Assembly: GCF_904846065.1 (NCBI RefSeq)
Contig: NZ_CAJGZV010000001.1
Location: forward strand, 2,728,001 to 2,792,000
Origin: Psychrobacter immobilis
GTDB lineage: Bacteria > Pseudomonadota > Gammaproteobacteria > Pseudomonadales > Moraxellaceae
DNA: 64,000 bases
Direction: 5' to 3'
A program made the position numbers and the translations under genes. Below, piece by piece: positions 56,116 through 64,000 of the stretch. Numbering within the stretch: the stretch's first letter is position 1; each line of letters begins with the position of its first letter. Below the pieces are notes generated by a model. It saw only the letters and a program-made list of their open reading frames with translations, had not been told where the DNA came from and did not search any database.

Positions 56116-56552
56116 AATTTTCCTTATGGATTGCTCTAATTTTATTTAGAATAATATGCGATTAATGACTAAATATAGCCAGTGGCGATAAAATAGAATC
56201 AGAGTAAACAATAGATAAATAGTGTATTTAGTACTTATCGTAGGGTGTTTTTTATATGATATTTATATAAAAATATTGTGAGTATTATTGTGATTAACTT
56301 ATGAGTAATATTCAAATTTAATGGCATGTACCCGTGCATCATTTTAAATGACAGCAATGCACCGGTATAAATTAAAAAGAATTTGCCTAACGGAATTAGA
56401 TGGGGTTCGCACCTTCATAAGTCAAGATACTGTAGTAATAAAGATGACCAATATGGCAGAATGTCGGATTTTCACAAAGCGAACTCAAAGCTTACTTAAC
56501 AGCAGCCATCAGTAGTGCTATAGTTAAAATCATCTGTCACAAGGAGCCGCTC
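56116..56552. other. Divergent intergenic region upstream of the stress protein
   Basis: No gene is seen. An imperfect inverted repeat, ACCCGTGCAT (56330-56339) and ATGCACCGGT (56357-56366), has a 17-base loop and no T run, so it is not a terminator; it could be an operator. AAGGAGCCGCTC is the ribosome binding site of the following gene. Confidence 0.4.
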
Positions 56553-57014
56553 ATGAGTTACGAACATATTTTATTGGTCACCGACTTAATGTCCGATGCT
56601 GATGTGGTCGCCCAAAAGGCCAAACGTATCGTCGAGAATCGTCCTAACGCCAAGTTATCAGTATTACATATCGTCAAAGATACCATGGTTGGCTTCGGCT
56701 ATGAGCTGGTGCCAGCCTCCAGCTTATACGATGAGATTGACGATGAACGCTGTCAAGAAGCGCGTGCCAAATTGGCACAGTTTTTGGAGCGTAATGATCT
56801 ACATGCGGTGAATTCGGAAGTGACCACTGCCATCTCTAACAGTGAAGGCATCGTCAACTATTGTCACAAGCATGATGTTGATTTACTAGTCATCGGTCGT
56901 CATGAACGCCATGGTATCGCCGCTTGGCTCAGTGGCGCGACGGCAGATAATATCTTGCCTAACGTCCCATGCGACAGCTTAGTCGTAAGACTGGATAAAC
57001 CCGTTAATAAGTAG
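56553..57014 (+). CDS. Universal stress protein (UspA family)
   Basis: This 153-residue cytoplasmic protein has the Usp fold: HILLVTDLMSDAD at the start, the helical region, and the nucleotide-loop-like LLVIGRHERHGIAAWLSGATADNILPNVPCDSLVVR. The G-2X-G-9X-G(S/T) ATP motif is only partly kept, so nucleotide binding is uncertain. AAGGAGCC lies just before the ATG. It is monocistronic. Confidence 0.9.
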   Translation: MSYEHILLVTDLMSDADVVAQKAKRIVENRPNAKLSVLHIVKDTMVGFGYELVPASSLYDEIDDERCQEARAKLAQFLERNDLHAVNSEVTTAISNSEGIVNYCHKHDVDLLVIGRHERHGIAAWLSGATADNILPNVPCDSLVVRLDKPVNK

Positions 57015-57071
57015 TTTAAAAAAAGACTTAACGTTGTTTCCAAGTTAGTTAAAACTATTAAAAAAGCTCAT

Positions 57072-57108
57072 TAAAAAAAGCGCATTGTCTGACAGTGCGC
57101 TTTTTTAT
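57072..57108. terminator. Terminator between the Usp and LysR genes
   Basis: Arms AAAAAAGCGCA and TGCGCTTTTTT around TTGTCTGACAG; usable on both strands by the convergent genes. Confidence 0.88.
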
Positions 57109-57179
57109 TACTAACTAAAATAGTAGATATTCTCGCTAATACCTCTGTATTTCTAAGACCTCTATATTTATCACTAAAA

Positions 57180-58115
57180 TTAATTTTTTGTCAAAATATC
57201 AATAAAACTTTGCCAAATCGGGCTTTGATGGCGGGCTTTATGCCACACCAGCCACCAAGTTCGTGACAAATCGATGCCCGCGACTTTCACCTGTACCAGC
57301 GCTCCTGCTGTCAGCTCTGCCTGAATGACATGCTGTGATAAACAGCCAAGACCAATATCTGCACTCACCATATGCTTAATAGCTTCCGACTGCTGAATCG
57401 CCATCACAATTTCCGCATCAGGCAAATGCTTGAGCAGCTGCTCGTCGATAATTTGCCGTGTACCTGACCCTGCCTCTCGTACCAATAGCGGCAGCTTTGC
57501 CAGTTGTGCAATGCTAAGCTCGTAGCAATTATCCGCATCGTTATACGCTGCCATGTCTGTCAACCATTTGCTATCACGCTTGGTAAAGATCATCAAGGTA
57601 TCTGTCCGCCACGCACGCTGCTCAATGACTTTCATATCTGTGGGGCGTGGCATACCCTCTACGAGCGCAATATCAATATTTAATTGTTCAACTTCGCTGA
57701 CCACTTCTTGAGTATTGGCGATATACATATCGATATGGGCATCGGGTAGCGTCGCATATAGCTTAGCAAGCAGCGGCGGCAGTACATAATTGCCGATTGT
57801 GGTACTGGCACCGATATGAATCTGCCCTGCTTGATGCTTATGATAATGCTCTAGAGTTAAGGCCTGCCCCAAGATGGCTTGCGCCTGTATATAAATAGGA
57901 TGGGCGTTGGGGTGCTGATTGAGCCTACGTCCGACGCGCTCAAACAGTGGCATTTGCAGCCTTGCTTCTAATTCTGTCAGCGCACTACTGACCGCCGACT
58001 GCGATAAATGCAGCGCTTCACTGGCACGGCTAGTACTACCCGTTTGATAAATACTGACAAACACCGATAATTGCTTGAGGGTAATCTTTGGTAATACCTG
58101 CATGGCTTTTTTCAT
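57180..58115 (-). CDS. LysR-family transcriptional regulator
   Basis: This 311-residue DNA-binding regulator has the N-terminal winged helix-turn-helix (about 10-70, KQLSVFVSIYQTGSTSRASEALHLSQ split across helices) and the C-terminal effector-binding domain. It is divergent from the YeiH-like exporter gene, the classic arrangement in which a LysR protein controls its neighbour; E. coli YeiE-YeiH is the model. The ATG at 58115 follows GAGAAATT. Confidence 0.9.
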   Translation of the reverse strand: MKKAMQVLPKITLKQLSVFVSIYQTGSTSRASEALHLSQSAVSSALTELEARLQMPLFERVGRRLNQHPNAHPIYIQAQAILGQALTLEHYHKHQAGQIHIGASTTIGNYVLPPLLAKLYATLPDAHIDMYIANTQEVVSEVEQLNIDIALVEGMPRPTDMKVIEQRAWRTDTLMIFTKRDSKWLTDMAAYNDADNCYELSIAQLAKLPLLVREAGSGTRQIIDEQLLKHLPDAEIVMAIQQSEAIKHMVSADIGLGCLSQHVIQAELTAGALVQVKVAGIDLSRTWWLVWHKARHQSPIWQSFIDILTKN

Positions 58116-58295
58116 AATTTCTCTGATACCCCATCTTATTGATACAATCTAAAAAGCACCTGTTACTTTAAAAGCCCTTTATTATCTAAAAAACCATCTT
58201 TTTAGCCCAAAGACTTTTATTAACCTAAAAAATCGATAGTTTTTATCTAATTAATCTGTTTTTATTATAGATTGGTCTGCCTTATAATGTCTATT

Positions 58296-58307
58296 CATAA
58301 GCTTATG
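58296..58307. promoter_or_regulatory. Candidate LysR operator in the divergent promoter region
   Basis: CATAAGCTTATG is a perfect 12-bp palindrome located 42 bases before the exporter start, and a TATAAT box (58283-58288) lies just upstream of it. The spacer between the divergent genes is 233 bases. Binding by the neighbouring LysR protein is an inference. Confidence 0.45.
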
Positions 58308-58348
58308 CTTATTTCGATTATAGATAATACATAATAGGACAGTCAGTC

Positions 58349-59434
58349 ATGTACGCCTTGACCCAATCAGTAAATAACTATTTCCCGCGCAGCCGCCATT
58401 TAGCAGGGCTTATCGTCGTGCTGATTGGCAGCTTATTTTGTTTATGGCTCAATACTAGTGTCAACACATGGACCAATGGACGTATCGTTGGCTTGTCTTC
58501 TCTCACTTTAGCCATTCTCATTGGTATGGTATTGGGCAATACGGTCTATCCTAACCTTGCTGAGCGCTTAAGTGTCGGCGTGGCATTTGCCAAAGGTCAA
58601 ATATTGCGCCTCGCCATCATGTTTTATGGCTTTAAGCTGACCCTAACACAAGTATCAAGTGTCGGACTGTCTGCGGTGATGAGCGATGCGTTGGTATTGA
58701 CATCGACCTTTTTACTCACCTATTGGATAGGTACCCGATGGTTAAAAGTCGATAAACAAACGACACTATTAATTGGGTCAGGCGCAAGTATTTGCGGTGC
58801 CGCCGCGGTGATTGCAGCAGAGCCTGTGGTCAAAGCGGAAGCACACAAAGTCACTATTGCCGTGGCGACAGTGGTGGTCTTTGGTACGGTTGCGATGCTG
58901 CTCTATCCGTTTTTATACCATCTTGGTTGGTTGCAACCTTGGCTAAATGCTCAGCAGTACGGGATTTATACAGGTTCCACCATTCATGAAGTGGCGCAAG
59001 TCGTCGTCGCTGGTAACGCAGTCAGTCCCGAAGTGGGTGACACAGCGGTTGTCACCAAGATGATACGCGTCATGATGCTTGCCCCTTTTTTACTTATTTT
59101 ATCGTTTGCCTTAACCAAAGGTAGCAGCGACAATGGTAAAAAACCATCGTTTATGAATCGCGTCCAACAAGTCAAAGTGCCTTGGTTTGCCTTTATATTC
59201 ATTGCCATCGTTTTACTACACACTTGGGTGCCGATGACCGCAAGCTTTGAGCGTAGTATGGTGATGCTAGACGATGTGCTGCTCACCATGGCGATGTTTG
59301 CGCTTGGTCTAACCACGCATTTGGGCGCTATTAAACAAGCTGGCGTTAAACCCCTTATCTTGGGGGCGATTATGTTCGCTTGGCTGATCATTGGCGGTGG
59401 ATTGATTAATATTGGCATAAGCTTACTTGGCTAG
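58349..59434 (+). CDS. YeiH-family (UPF0324) putative anion exporter
   Basis: This 361-residue inner-membrane protein has about ten helices and the family blocks LGNTVYPNL, IMFYGFKLTLTQV, GSGASICGAAAVIAAEPVV and TIHEVAQVVVAG. Members are annotated as putative sulfate exporters on weak evidence. AGGACAG precedes the ATG. It is probably controlled by the divergent LysR protein. Confidence 0.9.
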   Translation: MYALTQSVNNYFPRSRHLAGLIVVLIGSLFCLWLNTSVNTWTNGRIVGLSSLTLAILIGMVLGNTVYPNLAERLSVGVAFAKGQILRLAIMFYGFKLTLTQVSSVGLSAVMSDALVLTSTFLLTYWIGTRWLKVDKQTTLLIGSGASICGAAAVIAAEPVVKAEAHKVTIAVATVVVFGTVAMLLYPFLYHLGWLQPWLNAQQYGIYTGSTIHEVAQVVVAGNAVSPEVGDTAVVTKMIRVMMLAPFLLILSFALTKGSSDNGKKPSFMNRVQQVKVPWFAFIFIAIVLLHTWVPMTASFERSMVMLDDVLLTMAMFALGLTTHLGAIKQAGVKPLILGAIMFAWLIIGGGLINIGISLLG

Positions 59435-59484
59435 AATAAACTACCAAACATCCTTGCCGTTCGTTATCATTCTTGCCATGAGTT

Positions 59485-59521
59485 ATATAGATTAAAAAAG
59501 CCGATGACTATGCTAGTTATC
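59485..59521 (+). terminator. Terminator of the YeiH-like gene
   Basis: Arms AAAAGCCGATGACT and AGTTATCGGCTTT (one mismatch) around ATGCT, followed by a short T-rich tail. Confidence 0.75.
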
Positions 59522-59627
59522 GGCTTTCTTGGTTTATCGTCTGATTTAAAAGCTACTCAACATAAAGCGCACGTTACGTTATAGATATTAAACTTTTAAT
59601 TGCAAATAGCTTATCTTAAATCGTAGA

Positions 59628-59662
59628 CGAAAAAAAACGAACCCGAAGGTTCGCTTTTTTTT
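59628..59662 (-). terminator. Terminator of the cold-shock gene
   Basis: On the minus strand the stem GCGAACC-TTCG-GGTTCG with a stable TTCG tetraloop is followed by eight T. It lies 31 bases after the gene. Confidence 0.9.
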
Positions 59663-59692
59663 CATCTTGCTCTAAGTGTCTATAAAGACAAA

Positions 59693-59902
59693 TTAGATAG
59701 CAACGATGTTATGGGCTTGTGGGCCTTTTTGACCTTGAGTTACAGTGAACTCAACTTCTTGGCCTTCAGCTAAAGTTTTGAAGCCTGAACCAGTGATTTC
59801 GCTGTAATGAGCAAAAACGTCTGCGCCAGTTTCTGGAGCGATAAAACCAAAGCCTTTAGCTTCGTTGAACCACTTAACTGTACCTTTTTGAACGTCTGAC
59901 AT
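59693..59902 (-). CDS. CspA-family cold-shock protein
   Basis: This 69-residue OB-fold RNA/DNA-binding protein melts mRNA structures in the cold. RNP1 is KGFGFIAP and RNP2 is DVFAHYS; the starting block is [11 protein letters not shown]. The mRNA begins near 60043, giving an approximately 140-base leader, like thermoresponsive cspA leaders. AGGAT-rich sequence (AAGTAGGATTATATT) precedes the ATG. Confidence 0.95.
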   Translation of the reverse strand: MSDVQKGTVKWFNEAKGFGFIAPETGADVFAHYSEITGSGFKTLAEGQEVEFTVTQGQKGPQAHNIVAI

Positions 59903-60049
59903 AATATAATCCTACTTTTAAATTTATTAATGGCCTAGTGACCGATAACGCTTGCAAATAGCTACTGAACGATAAATATTAAAACGAAGGATTATAACTA
60001 ATACTACGAGGTAATGATTTGGTGCAGAACTGCTCTTAAGCTTGGACGT

Positions 60050-60078
60050 ATTATAGGGGGAACATCCTGATTTCGCAA
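60050..60078 (-). promoter_or_regulatory. Promoter of the cold-shock gene
   Basis: On the minus strand TTGCGA (60078-60073), a 17-base spacer and a perfect TATAAT (60055-60050) form a strong sigma-70 promoter. The predicted transcript starts near 60043 with a leader of about 140 bases. Confidence 0.8.
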
Positions 60079-60146
60079 GTCTTATCTTAGCTTTCATGTA
60101 ACTAAAGCCCATTTCTTACGATTTTTGACCTGAAAATCAACGCATT

Positions 60147-60569
60147 TTAGGCATTTGGCAAACGGAATAAATAGACCGCTACCCCAGTACAGACCACGGC
60201 TACCAGCCATGCCATCCATATCATATCGGCGGGGATATTAAAAAATAACATCGTTGTTGAAATAGTCATCATTATTGTCGCTAACCACTTAGCATAGAGT
60301 GGCACCGCATGATTATTTTCCCAATCGCGGACAAATTTCCCAAAGTATTTATGATTGATCAGCCAAAAATGAAAGCGCCGCGAACTACGTGCCCAGCAAC
60401 CTGCCGCCAGTAATATAAAAGGCGCAGTCGGCATGACTGGCAGTAACACGCCGATAATCCCTAGTACAAAAAATAGCCAGCCCAGTATGACAAACGTCCA
60501 ACGCACCGTTGGGCTGTTATGCTGATTGGTTTTGGGTCGATAATAAAAAGCTTTTTTGTGTTGGCTCAT
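60147..60569 (-). CDS. YbaN-like (DUF454) small membrane protein
   Basis: This 140-residue inner-membrane protein has the DUF454 signature GLLPVMPTAPFILLAAGCWARSS-like segment (VLLPVMPTAPFILLAAGCW) after a first helix, the motif RFHFWLINHKYFGKFVRDWEN and two more helices. Function is unknown. The gene is upstream of the cold-shock gene on the same strand but is separated by that gene's promoter. Confidence 0.85.
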   Translation of the reverse strand: MSQHKKAFYYRPKTNQHNSPTVRWTFVILGWLFFVLGIIGVLLPVMPTAPFILLAAGCWARSSRRFHFWLINHKYFGKFVRDWENNHAVPLYAKWLATIMMTISTTMLFFNIPADMIWMAWLVAVVCTGVAVYLFRLPNA

Positions 60570-60662
60570 AAAAATACTGTCATTGAATGATATGTAGAGG
60601 CTAATATTTAATAAAGATTAGACAGCTAGATTGTTAAACCAGATAATCATTTATAGAACTGC

Positions 60663-60678
60663 CTACCTATATAGGTAG
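60663..60678. repeat. Perfect 16-bp palindrome
   Basis: CTACCTATATAGGTAG is a complete palindrome in the spacer between the YbaN-like and TerD-vWA genes. Its arms CTACCT and AGGTAG also flank the hairpin upstream of minD (4954-4969). It could be an operator or a short hairpin. Confidence 0.55.
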
Positions 60679-60801
60679 CTAAGCATGCAATATCACTTAA
60701 AACGGTACAAGGCTATTTTTACGAGGTTTTTGCTATCAATAGGTATGTTTGGTTAGTGGTTGGGTAAGTGAGCTCACAACCTTTGACTGATTTTTTAGCA
60801 A

Positions 60802-60835
60802 TAAAAAACCGCTCATAGCTAGACTATAAACGGTT
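60802..60835 (-). terminator. Terminator of the TerD-vWA gene
   Basis: On the minus strand arms AACCGTTTATAG and CTATGAGCGGTT (two mismatches) around TCTAG are followed by a T run. It lies 30 bases after the stop. Confidence 0.75.
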
Positions 60836-60864
60836 CTATCGTTGAAGATACTATCCTAATTTAT

Positions 60865-62160
60865 TCATTTCGCTATCAATCCTATCTCGCGTGCCTCTTT
60901 TAGCCAGCTTGGGAACTCCTCCAGCATATTCTCATATAAGGCTTCTTCGCTGATATCATCCAAATCATCGAGTTCAAAAAAGTCACAATTATCAATCACG
61001 CGCCCTGTCATGTCGTCCAGTTTTTTTAGGATGCCATAACCACGACCACCCAAGCCTACAAACTGCCAAAATATCGGTAGTTTCGCGGCTTCCGTCATGA
61101 CTCTGGTGATACCGCGATTGTCATTCACCCCGCCATCACTGATAAATAGCACGTATACAGGTACATCCAAGCCATCTTTTTGGTAAAACTCCGTCACGGC
61201 TTTCATGACTTCTGCTTCGTTATTCACACGTGGGCCAAGTGCCCATTTGCGCCAGCCGCCATGAGCATTGTCAATGAAACCGTCATAGTTTCTCAACCCA
61301 ATCTCACCCAAATACTGCGGATCTCGGGCAAACGCCCAGCAGTCTAGCGCTTGGTCGTCATCAAAGCTCACTGCCAATGGCAATAGACGATTGACCACTT
61401 CTTGCACACGACCTTGTTTATATTGTCTGTTCATTGAGCCTGAGGCATCTAGCACCAACGCTACTTTTGCGGTTAATTGCTGCAATTGGCGTTTCTCAAG
61501 CGATATCGTGGCTTTTTTGGCCAGATTGACCAGTTTTGGTGCCTTGTCTAGCATGACCTTCTCTAACGATGGTTTTGTTTGAACTGGCGCTGCGGTTACC
61601 TCGGCTGCTTGCGAGCTACCCTCTTCTACGTCACCACCGAAATGCTGCACGATGGCGGCAAGTCCACCATTAAAACCTTGCGCAACGTTGGATACCCGCC
61701 AAATGCCACTCTTACGATACAGCTGTATCAGCATACTGGCTTGCTGCTGGGCAAAGTCTGCTGCTTGATATTCTGCCTGTACCTTTTGAGATTGCTGCCA
61801 AATGCCAATCTCTAATGATTGAATTTGATTGAGCGGAGTATCGGCTGATAACACAAAAAACAAGCTGTCTATATTAGTAGCCAGTTTTGATAAGTTAACT
61901 TCAAACTCGGCTTGGATGCCTTTATTTGCCGTTGGCTGCGACTCGTAATGGGTGAGCTTGATTTGCCCGCAAGGTGAGGTTGGCTGATTATAAAACACCA
62001 TGTAATCATCGTTGATCAGTTTGCCTGCTGCATCTAAAGCAAAGCAGCTGATGTCCATCTCTATTGGGCTTTGACGAGTGAACTTAAGCGTGATTGGTGC
62101 GGTATCGTCAATGGCAAGATTGCTTAAAGGCGCGCGTTGTCCGATGGTGAGATGGTTCAT
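60865..62160 (-). CDS. TerD-domain and von Willebrand A-domain protein (TerF-like)
   Basis: This 431-residue cytoplasmic protein joins an N-terminal TerD-like domain (about 1-170: SPIEMDISCFALDAAGKL, SLFFVLSADTPLNQIQSLEI, WRVSNVAQGFNGGLAAIV) to a C-terminal vWA domain with a metal-binding MIDAS motif VLDASGSMN (about 236-244). TerD proteins bind Ca2+ and belong to a tellurite/phage/chemical stress system. Other ter genes (terZABCDE) do not adjoin, so this copy is an orphan. A gene unrelated to tellurite is possible. Confidence 0.85.
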   Translation of the reverse strand: MNHLTIGQRAPLSNLAIDDTAPITLKFTRQSPIEMDISCFALDAAGKLINDDYMVFYNQPTSPCGQIKLTHYESQPTANKGIQAEFEVNLSKLATNIDSLFFVLSADTPLNQIQSLEIGIWQQSQKVQAEYQAADFAQQQASMLIQLYRKSGIWRVSNVAQGFNGGLAAIVQHFGGDVEEGSSQAAEVTAAPVQTKPSLEKVMLDKAPKLVNLAKKATISLEKRQLQQLTAKVALVLDASGSMNRQYKQGRVQEVVNRLLPLAVSFDDDQALDCWAFARDPQYLGEIGLRNYDGFIDNAHGGWRKWALGPRVNNEAEVMKAVTEFYQKDGLDVPVYVLFISDGGVNDNRGITRVMTEAAKLPIFWQFVGLGGRGYGILKKLDDMTGRVIDNCDFFELDDLDDISEEALYENMLEEFPSWLKEAREIGLIAK

Positions 62161-62270
62161 GGTGTTCCTTACGTTAGCGTATTATTCATTTAAAGATAAT
62201 AGACTAATTACTGATGTTAAAAAACTGTAGAAAATATAATGAAATAACAATCTATTTTCTTCAAAATAAT

Positions 62271-63793
62271 TTAAACATCAATGCGATACTGCATATAATC
62301 ATAGATGCAGAGTAGCTTCCTATACTCCGTGGACATATTATTTTTATTAGCTAAAAGATACTCCTTAACATCTTCAAGAATAATATTATTATTCAATACA
62401 GACCAATATAAAGCTCTTTGCTTTCTACTTTTTACTATACTATCGTCATTAATTATACTATCTATATCCTTATGCCTACTGTGACAGCTGCTTTCGGTTG
62501 TCAATGATTCACTTAACTCTAATACCTTTTCCTTTTGTCTCGCTTGCAAAACACCATCACTATCTATTGTTGAGTTTATATATTTAAACCCAAATATAGG
62601 AAACCATTCCGACTTACTTATACTATGCTTATCTACTAATTCAAGAATCTGCTCATTAGATTCATCTATAATGTCAAAATAGTTAGACATAAGCTCTGCT
62701 TTGTTATGAAACTCATATCTAATAGTTTTCTTAGATCCTATAGCTAAAATTTTATCACTATTCTTTAAGCCTTCTAAATCTTCTGTAATTTGCACTTGGA
62801 TACTACCACCTGCATTAATCTCTTTGACGATATTTTGAACTTTCCTTATATCCATAGCAGATACTGGTAAATTTAGCTTGGAAATAGCCTTATAAATAGC
62901 TTCATAATTATCTGTTTTCAGCTTATTAATTCTTATTAGATTAACATTGTCTAGCTGTATATCATGAGACGATATAATATCGTTCTCAGAGTCTTTTTCA
63001 TACTCAACTAACAGAAATCTAGATCTTATCTTTTCAGCTTGTTCAGTGTTTGGTCTTACATAAGTAAAAATAGTTTTCAATATATTTTTAATATTTTCGT
63101 CGCTTACACTATATCCTAAAAATATAATAGGATTATGGATGAATATAGAAAGCAATTGTGCTCGTATTAATTCATACCTTTCATTAAACTCTTTATAATC
63201 TTCACTACTAATTATAATATTTTCACTATCTTCGATACTTCCATGTATTTTATATACAGAACCATATGGATTACTTAATAAAATATCATTACCAATTAAA
63301 GGTGAAAACTCAAATATATCTTCAATCAAGATATCATAGTTTGTCGTAATGACTGAAGCAATATTTTTTCTTATTTTCTTATTTTCTTAAACTCTTTAAC
63401 CTCATCTTCATAGCTCTTATTATACGATAAGTCTTTAACCAAGCTTGTTAAATACAGCTTAAACCTACTAATAGAATTACCATTTCGCATACTTTCATAA
63501 AAACTATCGTTCAAATCTTTAAAATCACCAGATCTATTTTCAGGCTTTGAAACAAAGTCATTAAATTCTTTTTCTAGTATCGATGCTATTTTTGGATAGT
63601 CAAAATTTCCATTTACCTTAGAGTTATGCTTTATATCTAAATAATTTTCATCGTTACCAAAAAGGTCAAATGAAATTTTCTCTAGTAACTGATCCCATGT
63701 GAATGAATTATCCAAATATCTTAAGCTAATTCCTGTACCAACAAAAAGCACAGGGTGGTTATTATAGTCATTTATAAATTCGCTAATAATCAT
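62271..63793 (-). pseudogene. SIR2-like NAD-hydrolase effector, interrupted by an 8-bp repeat frameshift
   Basis: The full frame would encode 504 residues. From 63793 the product reads MIISEFINDYNNHPVLFVGTG, ending after EFKKIRK at 63371. The rest, in another frame to 62271, gives ASVITTNYD-like catalytic Asn sequence, YKIHGSIED (catalytic His), FLGYSVSDENI, then an unrecognised C-terminal region of about 270 residues. Dropping one 8-bp unit joins them as KKIRKNIASVITTNYD. The family matches SIR2 domains of phage defence systems (Thoeris, DSR and pAgo partners), which destroy NAD+ on infection. It is much more AT-rich than its neighbours, suggesting horizontal transfer. No partner gene is seen. 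Confidence 0.85.
63365..63388 (-). repeat. 8-bp tandem repeat that shifts the SIR2 frame
   Basis: On the minus strand two exact copies of AAGAAAAT (63388-63381, 63380-63373) are followed by AAGAAAAA (63372-63365). With two units the reading frame of the SIR2 gene is open; with three it stops. Confidence 0.9.
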
Positions 63794-63894
63794 AGTATTT
63801 CCAAATTAAATAGAAGCTTATTTTATGGGTAATTTAAAATCGATATATCGCTGCTAGCTTTTACTTTACCTATAATATTTATATAAATATATAG

Positions 63895-64000
63895 TCAGTT
63901 TAATATAAAATCGATACAGCCCATATCATGAAACAGTTTAGGTAGATTATTCTCCATCCATCCTTGGCGTAGAAATTTAGCCTGTGCCCACTTTTTCTCG
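63895..64000 (-). mobile_element. 3' end of an IS630-family transposase (partial, continues off the window)
   Basis: The minus-strand frame ends in 34 residues beginning EKKWAQAKFLRQGW and ending GCIDFILN. This matches the tail that follows the DLNPIEKKWA block of IS630-like DDE transposases. The rest lies beyond the right edge, so the terminal inverted repeat and TA target cannot be checked. A 16-bp AT palindrome ATATTTATATAAATAT (63875-63890) lies just after the stop and may be near the IS end. Confidence 0.7.

Noticed and set aside
1..64000. Search by eye for tRNA, rRNA, riboswitches and CRISPR arrays
   Set aside because: No cloverleaf-like tRNA, no regularly spaced 24-40 bp repeats and no recognisable riboswitch were found; a covariance-model search would be decisive.

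Overview
The window looks like a chromosomal segment of a Psychrobacter-type gammaproteobacterium (Moraxellaceae). The evidence is the moderate GC content, a Pil-Chp twitching chemotaxis cluster in the order pilG-H-I-J-K-chpA-chpB-chpC, a minCDE locus with a 450-base gap between minC and minD, a 2300-residue ChpA, a FadE-type acyl-CoA dehydrogenase, an abundant cold-shock protein with a long mRNA leader, and many acidic or Ser/Thr/Asn/His-rich low-complexity inserts in housekeeping proteins. The genus is inferred from protein style and gene order, not from a search.

Layout. 1-6260: a Fur-box promoter firing out of the left edge, an OmpA-like lipoprotein, a PlsC-like acyltransferase, a membrane protein with a voltage-sensor-like pattern, and minC, minD, minE. 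6269-19787 (minus strand): cytochrome b561, then the Pil-Chp cluster read pilG to chpC; pilH is broken by an exact 151-bp tandem duplication. 20456-25069: a lipoprotein adaptor (MFP type) without a pump gene, then an OmpR-type regulator and a histidine kinase with a very large insert inside its ATPase domain. 25603-28257: metNIQ methionine importer (MetN without its regulatory domain). 28574-33021: an aldo/keto reductase and ccmABCDE for cytochrome c maturation (minus strand). 33098-39200: two poorly known proteins, a histone-deacetylase-like hydrolase, a TauE/SafE permease, coaBC with a His-rich insert, and radC. 39550-47242: fadE, a dicarboxylate/glutamate symporter, a second TauE/SafE permease and nhaA. 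47392-57014: a DUF2799-like lipoprotein, an MpaB/DUF2236-like protein preceded by a 15-bp repeat array, two Nudix hydrolases, a serine hydrolase of the beta-lactamase/NylB type, an M16C metalloprotease and a universal stress protein. 57180-62160: a LysR regulator divergent from a YeiH-type exporter, a cold-shock protein, a YbaN-like membrane protein and a TerD-vWA protein.

The right edge (62271-64000) is accessory DNA: a very AT-rich SIR2-like gene, resembling NAD-degrading phage-defence effectors, split by an 8-bp repeat expansion exactly before its catalytic TTNYD motif, followed by the 3' end of an IS630-like transposase.

The two strongest observations are genes switched off by direct repeats whose precise loss would restore the frame: pilH (151-bp duplication, 5-bp AATTT microhomology) and the SIR2 gene (8-bp unit, three copies). 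Both could be reversible ON/OFF states, fixed null mutations, or in the worst case assembly errors. I found no tRNA, rRNA or CRISPR array.
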